Shown here piece by piece: positions 15,604 to 23,713 of a stretch of DNA of 64,000 nt. The notes below the pieces were generated by a model. That model was not told where the DNA came from and did no database searches. It worked only from the letters and a program-made list of their open reading frames with translations. Location of the stretch: assembly GCA_004297935.1 (NCBI GenBank), contig SCRE01000018.1, forward strand, positions 62,001 through 126,000. The letters are read 5' to 3'. Within the stretch, counting starts at the first letter, position 1. Each line of letters begins with the position of its first letter. Source of the stretch: Microbacteriaceae bacterium. GTDB taxonomy: Bacteria > Actinomycetota > Actinomycetes > Actinomycetales > Microbacteriaceae. Made by a program: the position numbers and the translations under genes.

Positions 15604-16407
15604 TCAGCGGCCCACGAACTCGGGCGTGCTGCGGGTGAGAAACGCCCGCATGCCGATTGCGGCATCCTCGCTGGTGGCGAGTCGCGCCAGCGCGGGTTGC
15701 AGTTCGGCCTCGGCGGCGGCGTCGCCGTCTCGAACGGCGCGCTTCGCGTTCGCGAGCGCGGCCTGCACCGCCAGCGGTGCCTGAGCGGCGATCCGCTCGG
15801 CGATCGCCAGCGCCGCGTCGAATTGATCGCCGTCCGGCACAACCTCCTGAACGAGCCCGATGCGATGCGCCTCCGTCGTGTCGAACAGTTCGCCGGTGAG
15901 AATCCAACGCATGGCGTTGCCCCAGCCGACCGCGCGCGGGAATCGCAGCGTCGCCCCGCCGAATGGCAGGATGCCGCGGCTCACCTCGACCTGTCCGAAG
16001 CGTGTCGATGCGCCCGCGACTGCGACATCGCTGGCGAGGATCAGTTCGATCCCCAGGGTCAGGCAGGTGCCCTGCACCGCGATCACGACCGGCTTGCTCA
16101 GCCGGCGGCCGTCGACCTGCCATGGGTTGATTCCGCCGGCCGGCACCAGGTCGATGCCGGTTGCGCTGATCCGGGGAGCGACATCCGCGAGGTCGAGGCC
16201 GGCCGTGAAGTGGTCGCCGACGGCATGGACCAGGCCGACCCGCAGTTCGGGGTCGCGTTCGAGTTCCCCGTAGGCCAAGCTCAGCTCTTGCAGCATGCGG
16301 AAGTCGGCGGCATTGCGCTTCTCGGGACGGTTGAAGCCGATCAGAAGGACATGTCCGCGTCGTTCGGTCAGGATGCGCGGCTGGGACTCTGCGGAAGACT
16401 CGCTCAT
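15604..16407 (-). CDS. Enoyl-CoA hydratase/isomerase (crotonase) family protein
   Basis: This 267-residue crotonase-fold protein has the CoA-binding start LIGFNRPEKRNAADFRM (about residues 20-36), the first oxyanion-hole strand HFTAGLDLADV near 66-76 and the second GTCLTLGIELILASDVAVAG near 115-133. The two catalytic Glu of true enoyl-CoA hydratases are not clearly present: VEVSRGILPFGG occupies that region. It could therefore be an isomerase-like or other crotonase. It lies 139 bp upstream of the FAD oxidoreductase gene in the same direction. The family is sure, the reaction is not. Confidence 0.8.
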   Translation of the reverse strand: MSESSAESQPRILTERRGHVLLIGFNRPEKRNAADFRMLQELSLAYGELERDPELRVGLVHAVGDHFTAGLDLADVAPRISATGIDLVPAGGINPWQVDGRRLSKPVVIAVQGTCLTLGIELILASDVAVAGASTRFGQVEVSRGILPFGGATLRFPRAVGWGNAMRWILTGELFDTTEAHRIGLVQEVVPDGDQFDAALAIAERIAAQAPLAVQAALANAKRAVRDGDAAAEAELQPALARLATSEDAAIGMRAFLTRSTPEFVGR

Positions 16408-16480
16408 GCATCGAGGCTACCCCGACGATGTCGCGCTGCTGGTGCCCGTCGAACCGGGATGCCCCGCCATCGCGCAGGAG

Positions 16481-17326
16481 CTACGACAGGGGCGCTGTGA
16501 GCGCGGCGAGCGTGCGCAGGATGACGGACAGGTCGGAGCTGGCGGCATCCGGCGAGGACGGAGCGAATCCGGCCACGCATCCGCCGGACAGCGCGAATCG
16601 TCCTCTCACGGCGCGAATGGTGTCCGCCAGCACCTCCGGAGCCAGGCCGAACGGTTCGGGATAGCCGACGCCGGCAATCGCCGCGGGATCCAGGACGTCG
16701 AGGTCGACGTGCACATACACGGAGGTCGCACCGGTTGCCTGAAGAGCCTCGATGATGGCATCCGTGCTCGTCAGTTCGTCGACACCGATCACACGGATGC
16801 CGGTCTCGTCGATGTATGCGATCTCGGCATCGTCAAGCGACCGCGCTCCTGCCAGCACGACCTGACCGGGACGCAGCCGCGTGGCCGCAGGAGACGCCAG
16901 CCCATCCGGACCGTCCCCGAGCAGTGCACGCAGTGCCATGCCGCTGAATGCGCCGGTCGGCGAGGACTCCGGAGTGTTCAGGTCGCCGTGCGCATCCAGC
17001 CACAACAGGGCGACACTGCCAGGATCCACGCTCGACACGGCTCGGTGCACGCCTGCTGCGCCGGCGGCGCAGTCTCCACCGATCAGAATGACGGTGTCGT
17101 CGAGTTTGCGCAGCTCGGCCTCGACCTTCGCCCGGATGGACAGGAGCGCGGAGTAGCGATGCACGTTGGTGCCCAACGACTCACCCGCCTCGGTCGGGAC
17201 CTCGACGACGGTCGTCGCGGCCGACGGGAGGTCGCCCACGATCGCATTCGCGCCGTCGATCAACCGCATGGCACGCGATGAACCGGACCCCTGCCACTGC
17301 GGCACCACGAGAAAGTGAGTCGACAC
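16481..17326 (-). CDS. Arginase/agmatinase-family protein with altered metal motif
   Basis: This 281-residue protein has the ureohydrolase fold motifs DAHGDLN (about residue 125) and HVDLDVLDP (about 215). The first metal motif reads GGDCA where arginases and agmatinases have GGDHS, so one Mn ligand His is replaced by Cys. Known arginase-family proteins with changed ligands may act on other guanidino compounds or formimino substrates. GTG 17326 is preferred as start because GTAGGG lies 8 nt upstream and homologues begin close to FLVVPQWQGSG; 17353 is an alternative. It follows the reductase gene 17357-18004 closely and is probably co-transcribed. Confidence 0.75.
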   Translation of the reverse strand: MSTHFLVVPQWQGSGSSRAMRLIDGANAIVGDLPSAATTVVEVPTEAGESLGTNVHRYSALLSIRAKVEAELRKLDDTVILIGGDCAAGAAGVHRAVSSVDPGSVALLWLDAHGDLNTPESSPTGAFSGMALRALLGDGPDGLASPAATRLRPGQVVLAGARSLDDAEIAYIDETGIRVIGVDELTSTDAIIEALQATGATSVYVHVDLDVLDPAAIAGVGYPEPFGLAPEVLADTIRAVRGRFALSGGCVAGFAPSSPDAASSDLSVILRTLAALTAPLS

Positions 17327-17356
17327 GGCATTCACCCTACCCGCGAGCCGCACACG

Positions 17357-18004
17357 CTACATGTCGCGGTAGCGCTTGGCGCTCGCCAACGCTGTGCGAA
17401 GCTCGTCGGCGTTCATGCGGATGCCGTATCCGGGAGTGTCGCGCTGGATGCGCCAGCCTTCTGCGAGCGCGCCGGCGTCGACCACGTCGAAGCCGAACGA
17501 GCCGATCAGGCCGGTGACGACCTGCTTGGCGGATGCATCGTCCCCGGCCACCATCAGGGCGCGGCGGTTCTCGGTGCCCGCCGGTGAACCATCGGTGGTG
17601 AGGTCTCCGAAATTGATGTGATTGAACGCTTTGACGACCTTCGATGCAGGCAGGTGCTCCTGCAACAGCTCCGAAACCGTTGCACTCTCGTCGTCGAGAC
17701 GCGGAATGTTGCCGTCGCGCTGCGGATAGTAGTTGTTGGTATCGATCACGACCTTGCCCGTGAGCGGCGACACCGGCACCCGTCCGATGTTCTTCAGCGG
17801 CATCGTGACGACGGCGATATCGGCCGCCGCGGCGGCATCCGTTGCGGTTGCGGCCCGGGCATTCGAGCCGAGTTCTGCAACGAGCTCGGTGAGCGTCTCA
17901 GGGCCGCGTGAATTGCTCACCACGACGTCGTAGCCGTGCGCAACCGCCAGGCGCGCGAGTTGACTGCCGATATGTCCTGCACCGATGAGCCCGATTGTTG
18001 TCAT
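17357..18004 (-). CDS. NADPH-dependent F420 reductase-like Rossmann protein
   Basis: The 215-residue protein starts with a dinucleotide-binding motif IGLIGAGHIGSQLARLA (residues 4-20) and a second-strand NSRG that suits NADP. VVIDTNNYYPQRDG and VVKAFNHINFGDL are typical of the F420H2:NADP oxidoreductase-like / ferric-reductase-like NAD(P)-binding family (PF03807). Many actinobacterial members have unknown substrates, so electron transfer between NADP and F420 or a flavin is possible but unproven. The arginase-family gene follows closely on the same strand. Confidence 0.75.
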   Translation of the reverse strand: MTTIGLIGAGHIGSQLARLAVAHGYDVVVSNSRGPETLTELVAELGSNARAATATDAAAAADIAVVTMPLKNIGRVPVSPLTGKVVIDTNNYYPQRDGNIPRLDDESATVSELLQEHLPASKVVKAFNHINFGDLTTDGSPAGTENRRALMVAGDDASAKQVVTGLIGSFGFDVVDAGALAEGWRIQRDTPGYGIRMNADELRTALASAKRYRDM

Positions 18005-18046
18005 GCCTGTGAGAACTCCGTCAACCTCAGTCCTATTCCCGTGCGT

Positions 18047-18688
18047 TCACCGTCCAGCGGCGTTCTCACCCTGATCGCGCAACTGATCGAATGCTTCGGC
18101 GGCGGGCTGCCTGGTCGCCTTCTTGCGCGCACGCAGCACGAAGAACAGGATGATCGCGACGACGACAAGGCCGATGATCACGAACCAGAAGAACCCCCAT
18201 CCGTTGGCACCGCCTCCGCCCGCTGCGGCGCCGATTCCCGTGGCGGCAGCAATGGCGGCGCCGGCCCAATCGCCGTTGTGCAGGGCGGGCTCGATGTTCT
18301 TCTGCTCGATCTGGCCGACCTGGCTTGCGCTCAGCGGACCGGTTGGGTCCGCAGACAAGTAGAACGAGCGCCCCTGTACCGCGACCGCCAACAGATAGTC
18401 GTTCGGGCCGAGATCGTTCTTTTCGGCTGTGCTGTTCGCCCATTCCTGGGCAGTTGACGGGTTCGTGAAGGTGTCCACGTAGACCACGTACAGGTCGATC
18501 CCCGTGTTCGAGTACAGCGTGTCGATGGCCTTCGTCACGGTGCCGGTCTTGCCTCCGAGCACCCCGACCGGGTCGACGACGTGAGCCGTATCGACGTCGA
18601 CCGGATCGGTGGCGGATGCCGCAGTTCCGCCCGCAAGTACGATCGCCACCGCGACCAGTGCCGCCCACCAGGTTCGCCGTGTTCGCAT
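18047..18688 (-). CDS. Short TPM-domain membrane protein
   Basis: This 213-residue protein has an N-terminal signal peptide (about 1-26, ending ASA), an extracytoplasmic TPM domain (about 30-150: VDPVGVLGGKTGTVTKAIDTLY, then NDYLLAVAVQGRSFYLS) and one membrane helix at about 165-188. A short basic cytoplasmic tail ends QLRDQGENAAGR. Actinobacterial TPM proteins are commonly much longer, with a coiled-coil C-terminus; here the protein stops right after the helix. Function of TPM domains is uncertain, with phosphatase activity and photosystem repair reported for some. No downstream frame continues the missing part, so this is a natural short form or an old truncation. Confidence 0.78.
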   Translation of the reverse strand: MRTRRTWWAALVAVAIVLAGGTAASATDPVDVDTAHVVDPVGVLGGKTGTVTKAIDTLYSNTGIDLYVVYVDTFTNPSTAQEWANSTAEKNDLGPNDYLLAVAVQGRSFYLSADPTGPLSASQVGQIEQKNIEPALHNGDWAGAAIAAATGIGAAAGGGGANGWGFFWFVIIGLVVVAIILFFVLRARKKATRQPAAEAFDQLRDQGENAAGR

Positions 18689-18871
18689 TGGCCGCCTTCC
18701 CGCCCCTTCTTGAGCCGAGTTTAGGGTGACGGGTCGGAGCGCGTCCAGCGTAGCCCGGCGGCCGCACCCGGCGTCAGGCCGCCCCGACGGCGTCGTGCAG
18801 CACCGCCGCCGCTCGCACCAGCGTGTCCGCCGGCGCCCCGGCGCGCTCGAGAGCGAGTAACGCGGCGCGCG

Positions 18872-19861
18872 TCAGGAGGGGATGGTGGCGACCATGCGGT
18901 CGAAGGCCGCGTCCAGCCTCGTGTCGACGACCTGCTGATCGGGATGCGCGTCGAACCAGTGGATGATGTCTCCTGCCGCATCCGCAAATGTCACGGTCGT
19001 GCGGAACTCGGGCACAAGCGCCTTCACCTTGCTGTTGTCGAAGACCATCGAGTGTGCCTTGTCGCCGAGCAGGCCGGGCCCGAGGCCGGGGTAGATCGCT
19101 GCGATGGTCTCGGATGCGACGTGCGCCAGGTTCGGCTCGACGCCGGCCGCACCGGCCAGGGCCGAATAGATCTGATCCCAGGTCGGGGCGTGGTCGCCGG
19201 TGATCTGGAAGTTGTCGCCGACGGCTTCTGGCCGGCCGAGCAGCCCGACGAACGCGACGGCGAAGTCGCTGTTGTGGGTGATGGTCCACAGGCTGGTGCC
19301 GTCGCCGTGCACCACCGCCGGCTTGCCGGCACGCATGCGGGCGATATCGGTCCAACCGCCCATCGTGGGCAGCGAGGTGCGGTCATAGGTGTGCGACGGG
19401 CGCACGATCGTCGCCGGGAACCCGCTGTCGCGGTAGGCGTGCAGGAGCAGATCCTCGCAGGCGATCTTGTCTCGCGAATACTGCCAGAACGGGTTGCGCA
19501 GCGGCGTCGACTCCGTGACCGGAAGCCGCGACGGCGGTGTCTGATATGCCGACGCCGAGCTGATGAACACGTACTGCCCGGTGCGCCCGGCGAACTGTGC
19601 GATGTCCCGGGCGACATGCTCAGGTGTGAAGGCGAGGAACTCGGCAACGACGTCGAACTCGTGGTCGCCGAGCGCGTCGCGCACCGCAGCGGCATCCCGC
19701 ACGTCCGCGTGGAGCGACCGGACGGCATCCGGCAGCGGGCGGATGCTGCTGCGCCCCCTGTTGAGGACCGTCACGTCGTGCCCGAGCGCGACCGCGCGCG
19801 CCACGCAGGCCGAGCTGATGACGCCGGTGCCGCCGAGGAAGAGGATGCTTTTCTGGCTCAC
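18872..19861 (-). CDS. NAD-dependent epimerase/dehydratase-family protein
   Basis: This 329-residue extended SDR protein begins with the NAD motif FLGGTGVISSACV (residues 8-20). FISSASAYQ holds the catalytic Ser/Thr region near residue 100, but the usual YxxxK appears as YSRDKIACE (about 128-136). The later part (GHNFQ-like VGDNFQITGDHAPTWDQIY) resembles plant and bacterial mRNA-binding/CSP41-like and nucleoside-sugar reductases of the atypical SDR group. The product may modify a nucleotide sugar or act as a reductase. It is isolated, with about 180 bp of non-coding sequence on each side. The downstream gap (18689-18871) shows no feature I can support. Confidence 0.75.
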   Translation of the reverse strand: MSQKSILFLGGTGVISSACVARAVALGHDVTVLNRGRSSIRPLPDAVRSLHADVRDAAAVRDALGDHEFDVVAEFLAFTPEHVARDIAQFAGRTGQYVFISSASAYQTPPSRLPVTESTPLRNPFWQYSRDKIACEDLLLHAYRDSGFPATIVRPSHTYDRTSLPTMGGWTDIARMRAGKPAVVHGDGTSLWTITHNSDFAVAFVGLLGRPEAVGDNFQITGDHAPTWDQIYSALAGAAGVEPNLAHVASETIAAIYPGLGPGLLGDKAHSMVFDNSKVKALVPEFRTTVTFADAAGDIIHWFDAHPDQQVVDTRLDAAFDRMVATIPS

Positions 19862-20045
19862 ACTCCGATCCTCTCATCTCCCGCCCCGCGCATCCGCAGC
19901 CCAGTGCGTCCAATTGGCACGGTCGGAAGCGCCCAGAACGACCGTATCGGTGCGCTCGGTAGATGAAGAAGGGGCGAAGAGGGGGAGTGGGCGGGTGCGG
20001 GCGTGGCTGGCAGCGTGTGGAGGGGGGAGCGGGTAGCGTCGAACG

Positions 20046-20885
20046 GTGACCTTCGACGACCGGTATGGATCCGATGTGCTGGCCGCGAACTGGCGCCGCC
20101 GCGGGCTGCCGGCCGTGCAGACGGTGCCCGCCGAACGCGATCTCGTCGTCGAGGAGGCCCGGACCGGCTTCTGCGGTGCCGTCACGCGGATCGAGAACAA
20201 GCTCGTGCACCTCGAAGACCGGCACGGTCGCGTGCGGGTGTTCCCGCTCGGCAACGGTTTCTTGATCGATGGCAAGCCGGTCGTGCTCATCGCGCCCGTC
20301 GCGGCGGCGACCGGTCGCGGTCGCACCGCGTCCGGTTCGTTCAGCGTTGCGGATGCGCCTGCTCGCGTCGCGCGAGCCAGCCGCATCTTCGTCGAGGGCA
20401 GGCACGACGCGGAACTCGTCGAGAAGGTGTGGGGTGACGATCTGCGGCTCGAGGGGATCGTCGTCGAGTATCTGGAAGGCGTCGACCGTCTGGATGCCGT
20501 CGTGCGCGAGTTCGCACCGAGCGCGGGCCGGCGCGTCGGCGTGCTCGTCGACCACCTGGTGCCGGGTTCGAAGGAGTCGCGCATCGCCGAGGCCGTGGTG
20601 CGCGGGCCGCACGGAGCGCAGGTGCTGGTGGTGGGGCATCCGTTCATCGACATCTGGGCTGCGGTGAAGTCGGAACGCGTCGGACTGAAGCAGTGGCCGA
20701 AGGTTCCGCGCTCGGTCGAGTGGAAGAAGGGCATCTGCGCTGCGCTCGGCTGGCCGCACGAGACGCAGGCCGACACGGCTCACGCCTGGAAACGTATCCT
20801 GTCGCGTGTGTCGACCTACGCCGACCTGGAGCCGGCGCTGCTCGGCCGGGTCGAGCAGTTGATCGACTTCGTCACGGCCGGCTAG
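20046..20885 (+). CDS. DUF3097 family protein
   Basis: This 279-residue protein is a DUF3097 member, a family typical of actinobacteria with no assigned function. The central part reads SRIFVEGRHDAELVEKVWGDDL (about 115-136) and VGVLVDHLVPGSKESR (about 165-180). These acidic segments resemble a TOPRIM-like metal site; that is my inference. KQWPKVPRSVEWKKGICAALGW near residue 220 is also highly conserved in the family. The GTG at 20046 lies exactly 6 nt after TAGCGT (20034-20039), so a leaderless mRNA is likely. The G-rich 180 bp upstream holds no gene. Confidence 0.85.
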   Translation: MTFDDRYGSDVLAANWRRRGLPAVQTVPAERDLVVEEARTGFCGAVTRIENKLVHLEDRHGRVRVFPLGNGFLIDGKPVVLIAPVAAATGRGRTASGSFSVADAPARVARASRIFVEGRHDAELVEKVWGDDLRLEGIVVEYLEGVDRLDAVVREFAPSAGRRVGVLVDHLVPGSKESRIAEAVVRGPHGAQVLVVGHPFIDIWAAVKSERVGLKQWPKVPRSVEWKKGICAALGWPHETQADTAHAWKRILSRVSTYADLEPALLGRVEQLIDFVTAG

Positions 20886-20919
20886 CCGCGCTCGCGGCCG
20901 GGGAGCACGGATTGCCAAG

Positions 20920-20945
20920 GCGGATTGCGCGGGCGGATTGCGCGG
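20920..20945. repeat. Tandem 13-bp repeat
   Basis: GCGGATTGCGCGG occurs twice head to tail (20920-20932 and 20933-20945) between the DUF3097 gene and the VOC gene. It looks like a small slippage duplication; no function is evident. Confidence 0.6.
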
Positions 20946-20972
20946 ACCTGCGGCCAGGCGCACAATGGCGGG

Positions 20973-21392
20973 GTGGCATCCGGGCAGAGTGTCAGCATCC
21001 GCTACATCGTCAACGATGTGGATGCCGCGATCGCGTTCTATCGAGACGAGCTCGGCTTCGAGGTGGTCCTGCATCCGGCACCGCCGTTCGCCATGATGTC
21101 GCGTGGGCCGCTCCGACTGGTACTCAGTGCGCCCGGCGGGGGAGCGGGCGGTGGGCAGGCGATGCCGGATGGCACGCTTCCGCAGCCTGGCGGCTGGAAT
21201 CGCTTCTCGATCGAGGTCGATGATTTGGATGCGACGGTTGGCACGCTGCGCGCGCATGGCTGCACATTTCGCAACGACATCGTCGATGGCATCGGTGGGC
21301 GGCAGATCATCGTCGACGACCCGTCGGGCAACCCTGTCGAGCTGTTCGAGCCGACGATTCCGGAAGCGAAGCTCGGCGCGAATCCGTTGTGA
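20973..21392 (+). CDS. VOC-superfamily (glyoxalase/bleomycin-resistance-like) protein
   Basis: A 139-residue single VOC module pair. The N-terminal half begins IRYIVNDVDAAIAFYRDELGFEV and the C-terminal half contains FSIEVDDLDATVGTLRAHG and DPSGNPVELFEP. The terminal Glu of VELFEP is the usual metal ligand; the first-half His is not present at its normal place, so metal binding is uncertain. GTG 20973 is preferred: CACAAT stands 6 nt before it and the fold begins 8 residues later. A broken copy of a close relative lies at 39082. Function unknown; most such proteins bind small hydrophobic or electrophilic compounds. Confidence 0.75.
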   Translation: MASGQSVSIRYIVNDVDAAIAFYRDELGFEVVLHPAPPFAMMSRGPLRLVLSAPGGGAGGGQAMPDGTLPQPGGWNRFSIEVDDLDATVGTLRAHGCTFRNDIVDGIGGRQIIVDDPSGNPVELFEPTIPEAKLGANPL

Positions 21393-21480
21393 TCGCGATC
21401 TCGACCGGCCGCACCGAGCCGACAGCCGCACGACGCCTTGGACGGTCGCTTGTGACGGTCGCGCTGCCCGGCGCGGTGAT

Positions 21481-21764
21481 CGGCAGTTTTGGCGCACCAC
21501 GATCCTCATCACTCTCGCATTCGTCGTGTTGGGTGGGGTGCTGACCACCGCACCGCTCACCTTCGCTGTCCTGCTGGTCGGACGCGGGTGTCAAGGCCTC
21601 GGACTCGGCGTCGTCGCGCTGCTGATGAGCGTCGCGCGCGACCAGCTGCCGGCACGGTGTTTCCGGACGAACACGGGTATGCGATCGCAGCGCTATGGGT
21701 GCTGCCGCTGCTGGCGATCAGCGCCGTACCGATCCTCCTCGTGCGTCGATCGGCTGCCCGGTAG
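21481..21764 (+). pseudogene. Remnant of an MFS transporter gene
   Basis: One frame reads ILITLAFVVLGGVLTTAP and LLVGRGCQGLGLGVVALL (about 21499-21640), the third/fourth helix region of a 14-helix major-facilitator exporter with its RGxQG motif. A second frame ending at 21764 reads EHGYAIAALWVLPLLAISA, the end of such a protein. The central 300 or so residues are missing and the two parts lie in different frames, so the gene is dead. Confidence 0.65.
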
Positions 21765-21890
21765 GAGGTGCGCCGGGCCGACCCGCGCGAGATGTCCGCT
21801 CAATTTGACCTCGGCCCTCGATCCTGCTGAGAATCAAGTACCGGTGCCATCCCGTGCGGCTCGGCTTCGCCACGCGAAAGGCAGGATGTT

Positions 21891-22313
21891 GTGGGTACGT
21901 TCATCGTAGGCCCGCTATCGGAACCCGCTGCCGATTCCAGAGAAGCGCGGCCACGTGATCTGGTGGACCGCCCCGACATGTTCGGGCAGTGGGGCAAGCC
22001 GATGAAACCAGCCGATGGTGTCGCGGTCGAAGACGCTCGATTCGTGGCGGCGAGCGTGCAGCACTGGGTGGCCAACGCCATCCGCGAGGAGGTGGCCGCA
22101 CGCAGAACGAACCTTGCCTCGCTTCTGGAGACGCTGCGGGTGACCTCGCCTGAACTGACCTTCCACCGTGCCGTCAGTCTTCAGCATGGCGACGAGCCGA
22201 TTCAGCTTGCTGATCTGCTGGTCTGGGCGAGTAACTTCGAGAGCGTGCGCAACATTCTCGTATCGTCTCTCGGCGACGGCACGCGCGCCGGCACAGGTGG
22301 CCGAACTCAGTGA
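21891..22313 (+). CDS. Hypothetical protein
   Basis: A 140-residue open frame starting at GTG 21891, with AAAGGCAGG 5 nt upstream. I do not recognise it. It is mostly helical in appearance (VQHWVANAIREEVAARRTNL, then QLADLLVWASNFESVRNILV) and has no signal peptide or membrane segment. The neighbourhood is a graveyard of gene pieces (MFS remnant upstream, a fragment on the other strand downstream, 7 nt overlap), so it might itself be part of a broken gene. Confidence 0.45.
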   Translation: MGTFIVGPLSEPAADSREARPRDLVDRPDMFGQWGKPMKPADGVAVEDARFVAASVQHWVANAIREEVAARRTNLASLLETLRVTSPELTFHRAVSLQHGDEPIQLADLLVWASNFESVRNILVSSLGDGTRAGTGGRTQ

Positions 22314-22480
22314 GGTGATCGCCGCACGCACACCGACGCCATGTAGTCGAATTCCGCCGCATAGACGTGGGCGGATTTCACAATCATCGTCAGCCGGCCG
22401 ATCGGGGTCGCCAACGCGTGTGCGACGTGCTGCTGTAAGGCCGCAAGCTCCACCAGGTTGCCTCGACGTCGATCGCTCAT
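22307..22480 (-). pseudogene. Short frame resembling part of a thymidylate-synthase-like protein
   Basis: A 57-residue frame with ATG at 22480 reads LVELAALQQHVAHALATPIG and RLTMIVKSAHVYAAEFD. The pattern LQ-x-VA-x(8)-G-x-LT and SAHVY recalls the helix before, and the strand at, the C-terminal part of archaeal-type thymidylate synthases. Everything else of that enzyme is absent. Most likely a gene fragment; it could also be a genuine small protein. Confidence 0.3.
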
Positions 22481-22496
22481 CGGTCAAGAGTACCGC

Positions 22497-22526
22497 TTGA
22501 CGCGTATGTACCCAGTTGGGTACATT
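22497..22526 (+). promoter_or_regulatory. ArsR-type operator inside the arsR/SRPBCC promoter
   Basis: TGTACCCA-GT-TGGGTACA (22507-22524) is a perfect 8+2+8 palindrome. It lies between TTGACG (22497-22502) and overlaps TACATT (22521-22526), spacing 18, so a bound protein would block RNA polymerase. It ends 8 bp before the regulator's ATG: a textbook layout for autorepression. Confidence 0.75.
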
Positions 22527-22532
22527 AACGTC

Positions 22533-22919
22533 ATGGATGCTGTATTGCACGCGTTGAGCGACGCCAGCCGTCGCTCGATGTTGGACACGTTGCGGCTCGG
22601 ACCAGCCACGGTCGGGCACCTGGCGGAACGTTTGCCGATCGCCAGGCCTGGCGTATCCCGGCACCTGCGCGTACTGCGCGACGCGGGGCTGGTCGAGGCG
22701 CACTACGAGGCGCAGTGGAGGGTCTACTCGCTTCGACCGGAGCCGCTCGCCGAGCTCGACGCATGGCTGGGCCAGTACCGAATGGCGTGGGAGCAACGCC
22801 TGGACGCATTGCACACCGAAATCGCTCGAGGTAAACGCGACCGGAGAAGGCACAACCAGAAGCAGTACGACGAAAGTCACGACGAACACGGAAACGACGA
22901 TCAGAGGAGGACATCATGA
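22533..22919 (+). CDS. ArsR-family transcriptional regulator
   Basis: This 128-residue protein has a winged helix (about residues 1-90): ALSDASRRSMLDTLRLGPATVGHLAERLPIARPGVSRHLRVLRDAGLV, then AQWRVYSLRPEPLAEL. Metal-binding cysteines are absent. This subtype is commonly paired with SRPBCC/AHSA1 proteins and responds to unknown ligands. The long Arg/Asn/Asp/Glu-rich tail (about 95-128) is unusual. ATG 22533 lies just after the palindromic operator. It overlaps the SRPBCC gene by 4 nt (ATGA), so the pair is translationally coupled. Confidence 0.85.
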   Translation: MDAVLHALSDASRRSMLDTLRLGPATVGHLAERLPIARPGVSRHLRVLRDAGLVEAHYEAQWRVYSLRPEPLAELDAWLGQYRMAWEQRLDALHTEIARGKRDRRRHNQKQYDESHDEHGNDDQRRTS

Positions 22920-23425
22920 CATCAGTTATCGGCCACGTCGAGGGCAGCTTGCGCGTCGAGAATGGCAGGGGAACGGTGCGAATGGAGGACGTGTACGACA
23001 CGACCATCGTCGACCTGTGGTCGGCGTTGACCGAACCCGACCGGCTCGCGCGCTGGATTGCCGACGTCACGGGTGAGCTGAGGCTCGGAGGGCTGTTTCA
23101 GGCTCGCTTCACCAGTAGTTGGGAGGGCCTCGGGCGGGTCGACGTGTGTGAGGCGCCGCGCCACCTGATGGCTACGATGAGTCCCGGTGCCGATGATGAG
23201 ACGGTGATCGAGGCGACGCTCGTCCACGACAATGGCAGAACCCGGCTGGTGATCGAGGAACGCGGATTGCCGTTGGAGGAATATGCGGATCACGGTGCCG
23301 GCTGGCAAGCGCACATCGAGGACTTGACAGGCTATCTCGACGGACGCGACACCGGCGTGTGGCACGACCGGTGGGTGGAACTCATCCCACACTATCGGGA
23401 CCTGGCGCAGAAAGGGAGCCGATGA
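22916..23425 (+). CDS. SRPBCC (AHSA1/Aha1-like) family protein
   Basis: This 169-residue START/Bet v1-like protein shows the AHSA1 pattern TTIVDLWSALTEPDRLARWIADV (about 29-51), GELRLGGLFQARF, and C-terminal GWQAHIEDLTGYLDG. These proteins form a hydrophobic cavity that binds lipophilic ligands. The coupled ArsR gene upstream suggests a small ligand-responsive unit; the ligand is unknown. After it come about 290 bp with no gene, holding a possible GntR site at 23578. Confidence 0.82.
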   Translation: MTSVIGHVEGSLRVENGRGTVRMEDVYDTTIVDLWSALTEPDRLARWIADVTGELRLGGLFQARFTSSWEGLGRVDVCEAPRHLMATMSPGADDETVIEATLVHDNGRTRLVIEERGLPLEEYADHGAGWQAHIEDLTGYLDGRDTGVWHDRWVELIPHYRDLAQKGSR

Positions 23426-23577
23426 TGTCGCGCACGGTGAGATGGCAAGCCATTCTTGGGCCTTCGACCTGTCCGACTCCTCGCGCCCATGCCGATCACA
23501 GTCAGCCGGTCTTGTCGATGGCTATCCGTCTGACGCAATCCGGGAAGAGAGAGTGCTAGTCTCGGACAGACATACGG

Positions 23578-23592
23578 TTGTAATGATGACAA
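23578..23592 (+). promoter_or_regulatory. Candidate GntR operator, site 1
   Basis: TTGTAATGATGACAA is a near palindrome (TTGTNAT-G-ATNACAA, one mismatched pair). It lies about 120 bp before the first ADP-ribosylglycohydrolase gene and just after a weak extended -10 (TGCTAGTCT, 23554-23562). The 15-mer aligns with sites at 27936 and 37564. The same gap (23426-23713) shows nothing else except a 10-codon frame at 23685 that overlaps the next start. Confidence 0.5.
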
Positions 23593-23713
23593 AACCTTAG
23601 GCGGGCGGTCTTACCGTACCCATGCTGCGGTCACCGGCACAGCGCAACTGTCAACACGTCGTCGGAATGCGCGAACGCGCCTCGATGAATGAGAACGAGA
23701 GGTCACACCGTCA

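Noticed and set aside
18774-18871. Extension of coding downstream of the epimerase gene (frame reading LTRAALLALERAGAPADTLV)
   Set aside because: It looks protein-like but has no start codon after the epimerase stop and no similarity I can name; likely a chance frame in GC-rich DNA.
19620-21560. 646-codon open frame on the minus strand
   Set aside because: It runs antisense to the DUF3097 and VOC genes; composition is Arg/Ala/Pro/His-rich without any family motif, typical of GC-rich shadow frames.
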